This document shows positions 33,216 to 43,162 of a stretch of 64,000 nt of DNA, piece after piece. Numbering within the stretch: the stretch's first letter is position 1; every line of letters starts with the position of its first letter. The notes under the pieces are model-generated. The model saw nothing but the letters and a program-made list of their open reading frames with translations, did no database searches and had not been told where the DNA came from. A program made the translations under genes and the position numbers. Origin of the DNA: Lotus japonicus (Eukaryota; Streptophyta; Magnoliopsida; Fabales; Fabaceae); the NCBI RefSeq assembly GCF_012489685.1, contig NC_080041.1:19345802-19409801 (forward strand), given 5' to 3'.

Positions 33216-33709
33216 TGCAAATAACAACATGATATATATGATAAGAGTCTATTATGCTCTTATCATATATTGTCATTATCCAATTATTTGACTTATCCTA
33301 CTTTTATTCTACCATGATTACCAAACAGGTCAATGTTATCTCTTACAATAAATGACTTGGTTAAATTGAAAGATTACATTTAACTTTTTCACCCTCTTCT
33401 CCATGGAAAATTTAATTGAGTGAACATTCTCGACAAAAAAACTAGTTGATTTTAAGGAAATTTTCATTTATTTTCAAACTTGAAACATTGTATATTTTTT
33501 GAAAGGAACTTGAAACATTGTAGGCCTTATGTTTATTTCTTATTTGGTGGTCAAGTTAGGATAAGAACATGATATCATAAAGAGTTGGATAAAGGTAGGA
33601 CATGATAAGAGCAGGATAAACTCTTATCAGATTTTGTGTTTGAGGTGAACACGATAATAATATGATATGATATAAACAATGATATGATATAAACAATGAA
33701 AAATGTATC
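33216..33709. repeat. GASA upstream region with palindrome and GATAAG sites
   Basis: A perfect 14-bp inverted repeat (33234-33247 and 33257-33270, with a 9-base loop) contains GATAAG and its reverse complement. More GATAAG words lie near 33560, 33605 and 33625. GATAAG is the core of I-box/GATA-factor sites. Next to the LTR of element D there is a tandem 17-bp repeat GATATGATATAAACAAT (about 33666-33698). Confidence 0.5.
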
Positions 33710-34571
33710 TGTTCTGGGAATGAACATTGAAGAGAGGCATAGTACCTAGGGGTAGAGGGATTGTGCCAAGAGAGAGTGAGAATGAGAGAGAGTGTTGAAT
33801 TTCAAGTGTTATTTCATCAAATGAGCCAAAAGTCCCTTCCAATTGATAACTACCTCCTATTTATAGAGCTTGGGTACTACCTATTGGGCCAATTGGGCCT
33901 CCGAGGTCAAGGCCCAACTGAAGGCCAGGGCCCCGCCTCAGGGCGGGATACATGTTGGGCGTTGCCCCTCTAGGGGCTCGCCCAGTCCACTAGTCCACAA
34001 GACACCGAGCTCGAGGTACGAGAGCTAAGGGTGTCTTTTAAATGCTGTTACATGTCTTATTGTACACCGGAATCTACACTGCCAACATGGCTTGAGAAAA
34101 GAGAAGTTAACTATACCGCCAACATGGCGTGAGCAAAAGGAAACTAGCATTTTCAGTTACCCAGTCCACTGACTTGACGAGCAAACCAAGCTGGCAAGTC
34201 CACCGCAAGCGGCGAGAACGACTACTTTGTATTGGTGACAAGTTGAAGCAGGTGTATGATCTCTCGCCGGCGGGAAAGGTGGCAGGCATGGGTCATGTGC
34301 CGATCATTCAATCATTGACTGGCGATGACCCCGATGAGCGACCGAACTTCGTTGTTGGTGTCAATCGTCAGGCGATGGCGTTTGATCCTTATAGTGGCGA
34401 GGCGTTTCGCGCCTTCCCTTATTTTAAAACCCTTTTAAATTTCTATCTGCCTCACGTGGCTGCCCCACGTGATGTGTTGGTTACATCAATTTCCCTCTTT
34501 CTCCGGAACCGTCACTTCACCTTTCATAACCGTCCCATCGTGCGCAGTAACTCCCCTTTGCACGCGACCCA
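33710..34571 (-). mobile_element. 3' LTR of retrotransposon D (minus orientation)
   Basis: Read on the minus strand, the LTR starts TGGGTCGCGTGC (34571), follows a purine-rich GGTTTTGGGGGG tract, and ends CCCAGAACA (33710). It contains CTATAAATAGGAGGTAG-type promoter sequence and CAATTGGAAGGGACTT. It is 862 bp, alike to the inverted inner copy (42274-43140) and to the truncated 5' LTR (45492-45771). The last bases before it are GTATC. The matching right flank of the element is lost, so the target duplication cannot be checked. Confidence 0.85.
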
Positions 34572-34648
34572 CCCCCCAAAACCACCATGACTTCCAACCT
34601 TCCACACGCGTCCAACACGCGTCACCCTTCCAACTTCTCCCCCTCTCC

Positions 34649-34656
34649 TATAAAAA
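34649..34656 (+). promoter_or_regulatory. TATA box of the antisense gene in element D
   Basis: CTCCTATAAAAACCC lies on the + strand about 220 bp before the aORF ATG at 34872, just outside the LTR. Counterparts sit in the same place in element C (minus strand CTCCTATAAAGAC near 57533) and, weaker, in element A (TCCTATAAGGAC near 21862). The match across three diverged elements supports a real promoter. No transcript data are available. Confidence 0.6.
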
Positions 34657-34871
34657 CCCTTCTTCCCCACTGTCATCCCTTTCCAAGACCCCTCTTCACT
34701 TCCCTAATCGCTTACCAAACTCCTTCTGCCCACTTCCGCTCCGGAGCCGTCGCTTATCACCCTTTCCGCTACCCACTCTTCACATCCTACTCCGGTGAGT
34801 CCCACTGTCCTTATCTTTACATCGCACACATACTGATCTTTTCTTTTCTTTCACTTCACTGCCTTCTAAAA

Positions 34872-37417
34872 ATGGCTTCAAACCCTACCTCCCCTAATCA
34901 CTCTTCTTCCTCCTCCGAAAGCGACCCTGACTCCACTGCTGCCGGCGGCCTCCGTTTAGAGGTTCCGGAGATCCCAGCTCACCGACTACAAACCTACGCC
35001 ACTCTGCCCCTTCCAGTCCAAGTAGCCCCCAAACACGAGGCTATAGATCAACCTTACATCTTCCAAGATAGCGATCCCATTGTGCAATTCGTGAACTCCC
35101 TGGGTGGCTTGTCCAATGACGATGAGTTTAACGCCAAACTCAGGATCTGGGTTTGCAGTCCCGGGGATCGCCCCTGGCTTCACAAGCCAGACGGCGACGT
35201 AAAGAGATCCCATTTTTTCTTTGCGTACGAATACATGTTTAGCGAGCTTGGAATCAGGCTTCCTTTCTCGCCCTTTGTCCAAACCGTCCTCCGCGACATC
35301 AACGCGGCTCCCTGTCAACTCCACCCTAACGCCTGGGCCTTCATTCGATGTTTTGAAATCCTAAGCGCCGCTGTCGGCATCGCCCCATCCCCCACCAGTT
35401 TCTTCTACCTTTACGACGTCGACCCCAAGTCCATAAAAAACAAAGGATGGATTTCCTTGAAGGCCCGAGCCGGCCGGAAGTGTTTGCATCCCCACAAAAG
35501 TAACGCGAAGTCCTCTTTCGCACGAAAGTACTTCCGTGTGGCGGTTCATCCCGCCTACCCAGAAGCATTCACCCTCAGAGACGGGACCGCCCTCTTTCCT
35601 CTTTACTGGACAGAGAAGCCCAACGGGATCACCGATCCTTCAGAGGATTCCTTGTCCGCCAACGATAAAGCCTTTCTTAATCTCCTTGCCCCACTTCCCA
35701 TCCTTGACTGCACAACAGTCCTTGAGGGCGCTGACCTCTCAAGAACTCCCAAATACTTAGGTTGCCCATAGCTCACTTTTATTATTGACATTTCCTTTCT
35801 CGACTCCTATGTTATCACTGATCGTTTTTTTTTATTGTTACAGAAGATATGAATTTCACGAACGCCGAGCTCCTGAAGGCCCGCGAGAGGAGAATGGCTC
35901 GCTTTTCCCCAAAATTCAACACTGAGGGCGACGCGAAAAAACGGGGCGGTGCTGAGAACCAAGCCGAGAGCACCAAAGCTCCCAAGAGGAGAAGATTGAC
36001 CAAAGCCTCCTCCGACGCCGGCACATCCAACCCTGGCGCTCAGCCCACCACTGCTGCTGCGCCTAAAGGCAAAAATGTCGCTGAAGCCTCTGTCGCCGCA
36101 GCTACCGAGCCAACCGCCGTACCGGCTTCTTCTCCTGCCTCCGCCGGTGCGACCGCTGCTGCTGCCGCTGAGTCCTCTATTGGCGCCACAGTCGCCTCCG
36201 CCGGCGTTAACGCCACAAAAGCTGCTGCATCTTCCGACACTCCTATTGGAGATAAGGAAAAAGAAAATGAAACCCCAAAGTCTCCCCCTCGCCAAGATGC
36301 GCCTCCTAGCCCGCCCTCAACACATGATGCGGGCTCCATGCCTTCCCCGCCTCATCAAGGGGAAAAATCCTGTCCTGGCGCTGCCACTACCTCTGAAGCA
36401 GCTCAAATTGAACAAGCCCCTGCTCCTGAGGTCGGTTCTTCAAGCTACTATAATATGCTCCCCAACGCCATTGAACCCTCAGAATTCTTACTTGCTGGTC
36501 TCAACCGTGACGTTATAGAAAAAGAAGTTTTGAGTCAGGGCCTGAATGTCACCAAGGAGGAGACTCTTGCTTGCCTCCTACGCGCTGGGTGCATCTTTGC
36601 TCACACGTTTGAGAAGTTCAATGCCGCCAACGTTGAAGCTGAGCGGTTGAAGGCCGAAAGTGCTAAGCATCAAGAAGCCGCCGCTGCTTGGGAAAAGCGT
36701 TTCGACAAACTGGCGACGCAGGCAGGAAAAGACAAAGTCTATGCCGACAAGATGATTGGCACGGCGGGGATTAAAATCGGCGAGCTGGAGGATCAGCTGG
36801 CGCTGATGAAGGAAGAAGCAGATGAGCTTGATGCAAGCCTTCAAGCTTGCAAGAAGGAAAAAGAGCAAGCTGAGAAGGACTTGATCGCCCGAGGCGAGGC
36901 GCTGATTGCTAAGGAGTCAGAGCTTGCCATACTGTGCGCTGAGCTGGAGTTAGTGAAAAAGGCGTTGGCGGAGCAAGAGAAAAAGTCTGCGGAGTTCTTG
37001 GCCTTGGCGAAATCTGACATGGAGGCGGTGATGCAGGCTACGTCCGAGGAGATCAAGAAAGCGACCGAAACTCATGCCGAGGCCCTCGCCACGAAAGATG
37101 CTGAAATTGCTTCCCAACTAGCAAAGATCAAAAGTCTAGAGGACGAGCTGGCGACGGAGAAGGCCAAAGCCATTGAGGCGAGGGAACAAGCCGCTGACAT
37201 CGCCCTTGACAACCGCGAGCGCGGTTTCTACCTCGCCAAAGACCAGGCCCAACATTTGTACCCGAACTTTGACTTTAGCGCCATGGGAGTAATGAAAGAG
37301 ATAACCGCCACAGGACTGGTTGGTCCCGACGATCCTCCCCTGATTGACCAAAACCTCTGGACAGCGACTGAAGAAGAAGAGGAAGAAGAAGAACAGGAGA
37401 AAGAAAACAATGAATAA
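34872..37417 (+). CDS. retrotransposon D: intact spliced antisense gene (aORF), 820 aa
   Basis: Transcribed opposite to gag-pol. Exon 1 is 34872-35760 and exon 2 is 35844-37417, with an 83-bp intron (TTAG|GTTGCC ... TTACAG|AAGATATG), phase 1. The N-terminal 290 residues form a conserved block (SHFFFAYEYMFSELGIRLPF, QLHPNAWAFIRCFEIL, HPAYPEAFTLRDGTALFPLY). This is followed by a basic KKRRRL-type stretch, a long Ala/Pro/Ser-rich linker and a C-terminal coiled coil of some 250 residues with Glu-rich end. It resembles plant proteins annotated as putative transposon or gag-like antisense ORFs in Tat-lineage elements. The function is unknown; nuclear or particle scaffolding would be a guess. No stop or frameshift is seen. 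The intron position is shared with elements A and C. Confidence 0.8.
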
Positions 37418-38213
37418 TGTAATTTTTAACATTACTTTTATCTTTTACTGTCACCTTGTAGTGTACTTTTCCGCCATTCGTCTATGTTTAAGCAACCCTT
37501 CGCCATAGCTTTTTATCGCCGTTGGATATGTTGTAAGTCATATTGGAATGCTTTCGCCGTACACTACTCGCCTCGCCTTCCCTCCTATTCATTCGCCGAC
37601 CTTATATCTTGCGCTATTTTTCACGCGTCATATGATTGAATTACGCCTAACGATTTCGTGCGTTAATTTTAACTAGGACTTGTTGCTTGGTATTCCACCA
37701 CCAAGACTTTAGACGTTTTTTCCCTAATAGGAAGAAACGGCCTCCATTTTCGAGGACTTCGCCCGGGGCTTTGCCCGCTCGGGGCTTACAATGCTTGGAT
37801 CCCAATGGCCATTTGGGGGTCCCAAGACTTTTGCCTAGTTAACGGCGCTCGTCGTATTCTGGCGAGACTTACCCAGCACATCGTTTACGGGACCGGCGAT
37901 CACGTCAGACTTTCCGGAGGGTGATTCCCAGGCGTCAAAGGCCATTTGTGGAATCGCCACAACCTTCAGGGTTCCAGCAAGCCCCTTTGGGGATCAAGCT
38001 TGTCCCACTTAGTGATCGCCGTAATTCTTTATGTCGACCGGCAATTCCGATCGTCAGGGAATCCCTGGAATTTTTTGGACACGAATTTCGTGAATTTTCG
38101 TCTTATTTTATTGATTTGTCGTTGCAGTACATTGGACAATTTGAAAACACTTCAGAAAATCTTAAAGATATCTGGCTCCGGCGATTCCGACTTGTTCACT
38201 TTCTCGCCTGCAA
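37418..38213 (-). repeat. retrotransposon D: spacer between pol and the antisense gene
   Basis: No ORF of note. Read on the minus strand, the part at about 37930-37700 shares words with the spacers of elements A and C (GGAAAGTC, TTAACTAGGC, ATGGCCATTGG then ATCC). It is therefore a diverged copy of the same non-coding module. Confidence 0.6.
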
Positions 38214-41200
38214 TCAACTATAAAAGTAGCGCAAGCTCAAACCATTGAACGATCGAGGTAACCGCCTCCCATCAAGCTCTTCTAAGTGATAGGCCCCATT
38301 ACCAAGAACTTTAATAATGCGGTAGGGCCCTTCCCAGTTGGGAGTAAGCTTGTTCCCCGGGGCTCCCGATCGCCACTTGAGGACCAGGTCGCCAACCTGC
38401 ATATCTCGGACGCGAACCCTGCTGTTGAACTTTGCCGCCACGCGCTGCTTCATCGCTGTTTCCCGAATGTGCGCCTCGTCGCGCGTTTCCGACAAAAGGT
38501 CCAGCTCCACCGCCATGTTGGCCTCATTTTCCTCTTCAAAACCTGGTCGAGTCCGCCATGTAAAGTTGTCAATCTCCACCGGCAACATGGCATCTACCCC
38601 ATAGGTCATTCTAAAGGGGGTTTCCCTTGTAGTAGATTGCTCGGTGGTGTTGTACGACCACAGCACCGCCGGAAGTTCATCCAACCAAGCTCCCTTAGCC
38701 TCCGCGAGCCGTCGTCTTAGTCCTCGTAGGATTACCCTGTTTGCAGATTCCACCTGCTCGTTCGTCTGCGGATGCTCAACAGAGGCGAACCTCATCTGTA
38801 TGCCCATTTCCTTGCAGAACTCCCTTGTTTGACTGCTTGAAAACTGGGTCCCATTGTCAGATACGATCGCCCTTGGGATCCCGAACCTGCAAACAATACG
38901 CTTCCAGTAGAAATTGACTATCTTTGCAGAAGTAATCTTGGCCAAGGGTTCAGCCTCAATCCACTTAGTGAAGTAGTCCACCGCCACCAATATAAACTTC
39001 ATTTGTGCCCTGGCGGTCGGGAAAGGTCCAACTAAGTCCACACCCCACATGGCGAAAGGCCACGGGGCGCTCATCGTTACCAACTCCTTTGGCGGTGCCT
39101 TAGACAAATCCGCGAACACTTGACACTCCTTGCACTGCTTCACGAAGTCCATACAATCTTTCCTGAGGGTGGGCCAGTAAAAACCCGCCCTCAACACTTT
39201 GCAAGCCAAAGACCTTCCCCCGATGTGGCTCGCGCACACTCCTTCATGTACTTCAGACATTATCGCTTCGTACTTCTCTGGCGATACACATTTCAACAAT
39301 GGCGTCGAGAAACCACGGCGATACAAGTGTCCGTCAATGAGAGTATAGTGACTCGCCTCCCGCTGCTGCTCCTTCGTGCATTGCTCCACTTCTGCCGGGT
39401 CCCCCGCCAAGATAGATATTATGGGATCCATCCATGTTCTCCCTCTGTTTACGCAGGACATGAGCTCGCCTTCGATGCTTGGGTACGCCAGCGTTTCCTG
39501 AATCACACTTTTGTTATTGCCGGGCTTCCGCGTGCTCGCCAGTTTGGCTAGCGCGTCCGCCCGCTGATTTTCTGCCCGAGGAACGTACTCCACCACGACC
39601 TCTTGAAAGAGTGTCATCAAATACCGTACCCGCTCAAGGTACTTGATCAGATTAGGATCTTTGACCTGGAAAGTTCCCTTCACTTGATTCTCCACCAATT
39701 GTGAGTCCGTTCTTATCAACAAACTCCTGATCTTCACTTCCCGCGCCAACTTCAATCCGGCGATGAGAGCTTCATATTCTGCTTGGTTGTTCGTTGCTTT
39801 GAACTCGAATTTCAGGGATTGCTCCAACACTAGTTCCCCCGGCCCTTCTAACGTTACTCCCGCGCCGCTGCCACTACTATTGGAGGATCCATCCACGAAG
39901 AGAGTCCACTGAGTGTCCACTCTTTCAAACCGATCTGGAGTCAACTCGACCACAAAGTCAGCTAGTGACTGCGCACCAACCGTGCCCCGCTTATCGTATT
40001 GCAAACCATACTCTGACAATTCAACCGACCAGGCGACCAATCTACCTGATAAATCCGGTTTTTGTAATACTTGCCTCAAGGGCAAATCCGTCCGCACCTT
40101 CACGGGAAAACTCTGAAAATAAGGTCTCAACCGCCGGGCGGTGACGAGGACCGCCAGCGCCGCCTTCTCAATTTTCTGATATCTGACCTCCGCGCCCTGG
40201 AGTGTGTGACTAACAAAATAAACAATTCGATGCTCGCCATCTATCTCCTGCAACATCACAGAACTCAGAGCACTATCGCTCACAGCAAAATACAAATGCA
40301 GCGGGTGTCCCTGTATTGGTTTCGACAAGATCGGCGGTGACGATAGGAGTTCCTTGAGGCGAACGAAAGCTTCCTCACACTCCGCCGTCCACTCGAATAC
40401 GACATTCTTGCGAAGACACTTGAAAAAAGGAAAAGATCTGTCACCAGACTTGGGAAGAAACCGAGATAAAGCTGCTATTCGCCCCGTCAATCGTTGGACC
40501 TCTTTCACATTGGAAGGGCTTTTCATCTGCTGAATCGCCTTGCATTTTTCTGGGTTTATCTCGATTCCTCTGGATGTGATCATGAATCCCAAAAACTTGC
40601 CCCCCTGAACACCAAAAGAGCATTTCTCCGGATTGAGGCGCATACTGTGCTTCCTTATTTCGCCAAATGCTTCCTCCAGATCTTGATGATGGTCTAAACC
40701 TCGTACTGATTTAACAATCATGTCATCAACGTAAACCTCCATGTTTCTTCCCACCTGCCTAGCAAAAACCCTATCCATCAATCTTTGGTAGGTAGCCCCA
40801 GCGTTCTTTAGTCCAAACGGCATGGTGCGATAGCAATAATTGACTCTGGCAGTCATAAAAGCCGTTTTGTCCTCGTCTGCCGGGTGCATGCGGATTTGAT
40901 GATAGCCAGAATAAGCATCCATCAAGCTAAGCAGTTCGTTGCCCGAGGCACCATCAACAAGGCTATCGATGCTGGGAAGGGGATACGAATCTTTTGGACA
41001 TGCTTTGTTTAAGTCTGTGTAATCTACACACATTCGCCATTTCCCGTTCGCCTTCTTCACCATTACGACGTTTGCCAACCACGTCGGATACTTCACTTTC
41101 CTGATGAACTCTGCCGCCAACAACTTGTCGACCTCCTGTTGCACCGCCTTCCCTTTGTCGCCACCCAAGCGCCTCCTAAGTTGTGAAACTGGCTTGACAC

Positions 41201-41972
41201 TTGGATTCAATGCTAACCGATGGCATATGAAGTTTGGATCAATTCCAGGCATGTCTTTGCAGCTCCAAGCAAACAAGTCTAAGTTCTCCCCAAGCAGTTT
41301 TGTCAGGCGCGTCTCCTGCTCTTCCGTCAGTCTGGTCCCAATCTTCAAAGTGCGATCGCCAAACTTTAGCGCCTTCGTTTCCTCAATTGGCGTGGGCCTA
41401 TTTACTCGCCCCTCGCCCCGGGGATCAAGATTTTCATCCGAAGCTTCGATTTCATAACATCTATGACCAACCAACGCACTCTTCTTGCCGTACAAGTTAA
41501 GGCAATTATTGTAACACTCCCTCGCCATCTTCTGGTCCACTTTCAGCTTTCCCACCTTTCCACTGCTTAGCGGATACTTGACCGCCAAGTGGGCTGTCGA
41601 AATTACAGCACAAAGGCGATTCAACGTATTTCGCCCAATGATGACATTGTAGGATGCTACCACCTGGAGAACCAGATACCTTACCTTCAAAACAATAGCA
41701 CACTCGTCTTCCCCAAATATTGTGTCTAGATCAATGTATCCCCGCACCATCACGAATTGCACAATGGGATCGCTATCTTGGAAGATGGAAGGTTGATCTA
41801 TAGCCTCGTGTTTGGGGGCTACTTGGACTGGAAGGGGCAGAGTGGCGTAGGTTTTTAGTCGGTGAGCTGGGATCTCCGGAACCTCTAAACGGAGGCCGCC
41901 GGCAGCGGTGGAGTCAGGGTCGCTTTCGGAGGAGGAAGAAGAGTGATTAGGGGAGGTAGGGTTTGAAGCCAT
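38214..41972 (-). CDS. retrotransposon D: pol (RT, RNase H, integrase) fused to the aORF N-terminus
   Basis: A single 1252-codon minus-strand frame from the ATG at 41972. Residues 1-74 are the aORF N-terminus (MASNPTSPNH... to SDPIVQF). From 41750 the frame is protease sequence (MVRGYIDLD..) lacking the active-site Asp, then pol. The RT has AYSGYHQIRMHP and YVDDMIVKS (about residue 414). RNase H has LFVDGSSN, NNQAEYEALIAGL and RTDSQL. The integrase has an HHCC finger (HEGVCASHIGG, CKECQ) and the acidic triad in GVDLVGPF, VSDNGTQFSS and EHPQTNEQVESA. All catalytic residues appear present. In an unrearranged element this would continue from gag-protease. The fusion arises from an inverted insertion. 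Confidence 0.9.
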   Translation of the reverse strand: MASNPTSPNHSSSSSESDPDSTAAGGLRLEVPEIPAHRLKTYATLPLPVQVAPKHEAIDQPSIFQDSDPIVQFVMVRGYIDLDTIFGEDECAIVLKVRYLVLQVVASYNVIIGRNTLNRLCAVISTAHLAVKYPLSSGKVGKLKVDQKMARECYNNCLNLYGKKSALVGHRCYEIEASDENLDPRGEGRVNRPTPIEETKALKFGDRTLKIGTRLTEEQETRLTKLLGENLDLFAWSCKDMPGIDPNFICHRLALNPSVKPVSQLRRRLGGDKGKAVQQEVDKLLAAEFIRKVKYPTWLANVVMVKKANGKWRMCVDYTDLNKACPKDSYPLPSIDSLVDGASGNELLSLMDAYSGYHQIRMHPADEDKTAFMTARVNYCYRTMPFGLKNAGATYQRLMDRVFARQVGRNMEVYVDDMIVKSVRGLDHHQDLEEAFGEIRKHSMRLNPEKCSFGVQGGKFLGFMITSRGIEINPEKCKAIQQMKSPSNVKEVQRLTGRIAALSRFLPKSGDRSFPFFKCLRKNVVFEWTAECEEAFVRLKELLSSPPILSKPIQGHPLHLYFAVSDSALSSVMLQEIDGEHRIVYFVSHTLQGAEVRYQKIEKAALAVLVTARRLRPYFQSFPVKVRTDLPLRQVLQKPDLSGRLVAWSVELSEYGLQYDKRGTVGAQSLADFVVELTPDRFERVDTQWTLFVDGSSNSSGSGAGVTLEGPGELVLEQSLKFEFKATNNQAEYEALIAGLKLAREVKIRSLLIRTDSQLVENQVKGTFQVKDPNLIKYLERVRYLMTLFQEVVVEYVPRAENQRADALAKLASTRKPGNNKSVIQETLAYPSIEGELMSCVNRGRTWMDPIISILAGDPAEVEQCTKEQQREASHYTLIDGHLYRRGFSTPLLKCVSPEKYEAIMSEVHEGVCASHIGGRSLACKVLRAGFYWPTLRKDCMDFVKQCKECQVFADLSKAPPKELVTMSAPWPFAMWGVDLVGPFPTARAQMKFILVAVDYFTKWIEAEPLAKITSAKIVNFYWKRIVCRFGIPRAIVSDNGTQFSSSQTREFCKEMGIQMRFASVEHPQTNEQVESANRVILRGLRRRLAEAKGAWLDELPAVLWSYNTTEQSTTRETPFRMTYGVDAMLPVEIDNFTWRTRPGFEEENEANMAVELDLLSETRDEAHIRETAMKQRVAAKFNSRVRVRDMQVGDLVLKWRSGAPGNKLTPNWEGPYRIIKVLGNGAYHLEELDGRRLPRSFNGLSLRYFYS
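41416..41750 (-). repeat. 335-bp direct duplication, copy 1 (protease region)
   Basis: The sequence from CCCCGGGGATCAAGATTTTC to GTATCCCCGCACCAT is present again at 43163-43497 at a constant offset of 1747 bp with only a couple of base changes. It encodes the C-terminal protease region. The two copies flank the inverted segment 41751-43162. Confidence 0.9.
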
Positions 41973-43140
41973 TTTTAGAAGACAGTGAAGTGAAAGAAAG
42001 GAAAAGATCAGTATGTGTGCGATGTAAAGATAAGGACAGTGGGACTCACCGGAGTAGGATGTGAAGAGTGGGTAGCGGAAAGGGTGATAAGCGACGACTC
42101 CGGAGCGGAAGTGGGCAGAAGGAGTTTGGTAAGCGATTAGGGAAGTGAAGAGGGGTCTCGGAAAGGGATGACAGTGGGGAAGAAGGGTTTTTATAGGAGA
42201 AGGGGAGAAGCTGGAAGGGTGACGCGTGTTGGACGCGTGTGGAAGGTTGGAAGTCATGATGGTTTTGGGGAGGTGGGTCGCGTGCAAAGGGGAGTTACTG
42301 CGCATGATGGGACGGTTATGAAAGGTGAAGTGACGGTTCCGGAGAAAGAGGGAAATTGATGTAACCAACACAGCACGTGGGGCAGCCACGTGAGGCAGAT
42401 AGAAATTTGAAAGGGTTTTAAAATAAGGGAAAGCGCGAAAAGCCTCGCCACTATAAGGATCAAACGCCATCGCCTGACGATTGACTCCAACAACGAAGTT
42501 CAGCCGCTCGCCAGGGTCACCGCCAGTCAATGATTGAATGATCGGCACATGACCCATGCCTGCCACCTTTCCCGCCGGCGAGCGATCATACACCTGCTCC
42601 AACTTATCACCAATACAAAGTAGTCGTTCTCGCCGCTTGCGGACTTGTGGACTTGCCAGCTTGGTTTGCTCGTCAAGTCGGTGGACTGGGTAACTGAAAA
42701 TGCTAGTTTCCTTTTGCTCACGCCATGTTGGCAATATAGTTAACTTCTCTTTCCTCAAGCCATGTTGGCAGTGTAGATTCCGGTGTACAATAAGACATGT
42801 AACAGCATTTAAAAGACACCCTTAGCTCTCGTACCTCGAGCTCGGTGTCTTGTGGACTAGTGGACTGGGCGAGCCCCTAGAGGGGCAACGCCCAGCATGT
42901 ATCCCGCCATGAGGCGGGGCCCTGGCCTTCAGATGGGCCTTGATCTCGGAGGCCCAATTGGCCCAATAGGTAGTACCCAAGCTCTATAAATAGGAGGTAG
43001 TTATCAATTGTAAGGGACTTTTGGCTCATTTGATGAAATAACACTTGAAATTCAGCATTCTCTCTCATTCTCACTCTCTCTTGGCACAATCCCTCTACCT
43101 CTAGGTACTATGCCTCTCTTCAATGTTCATTCCTAGAACA
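41751..43140 (+). repeat. inverted copy of LTR plus aORF start inside element D
   Basis: This stretch is the reverse complement of 33710-35093 over almost its whole length. It is made of the first 74 aORF codons, the aORF leader with its TATA box, the purine tract and a full LTR. The breakpoint on the left falls inside the aORF (QFV). On the right a 22-bp filler (TTCTCCCATC...CTCTA) lies between the LTR end and the duplicated protease sequence. Together with 33710-35093 it makes a 1.38-kb inverted repeat with a 6.7-kb spacer. Confidence 0.9.
42274..43140 (+). mobile_element. inner LTR of element D, inverted
   Basis: A complete 867-bp LTR in + orientation, from TGGGTCGCGTGC to TTCCTAGAACA. 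It contains GCTCTATAAATAGGAGGTAG near 42981-43000 and CAATTGTAAGGGACTT. It points opposite to the two outer LTRs of the same element. No primer site follows it, only a 22-bp filler and then protease sequence. Confidence 0.88.
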
Positions 43141-43162
43141 TTCTCCCATCTTGATCCCTCTA

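Noticed and set aside
38286..41500. Open frames on the + strand across pol
   Set aside because: They are shadows of the GC-rich pol frame. None has a recognisable domain.
41972..42758. Upstream extension of the pol frame to 42758 as a coding N-terminus
   Set aside because: That part is LTR and leader sequence of the inverted copy that happens to lack stops. The first supported start is the aORF ATG at 41972.
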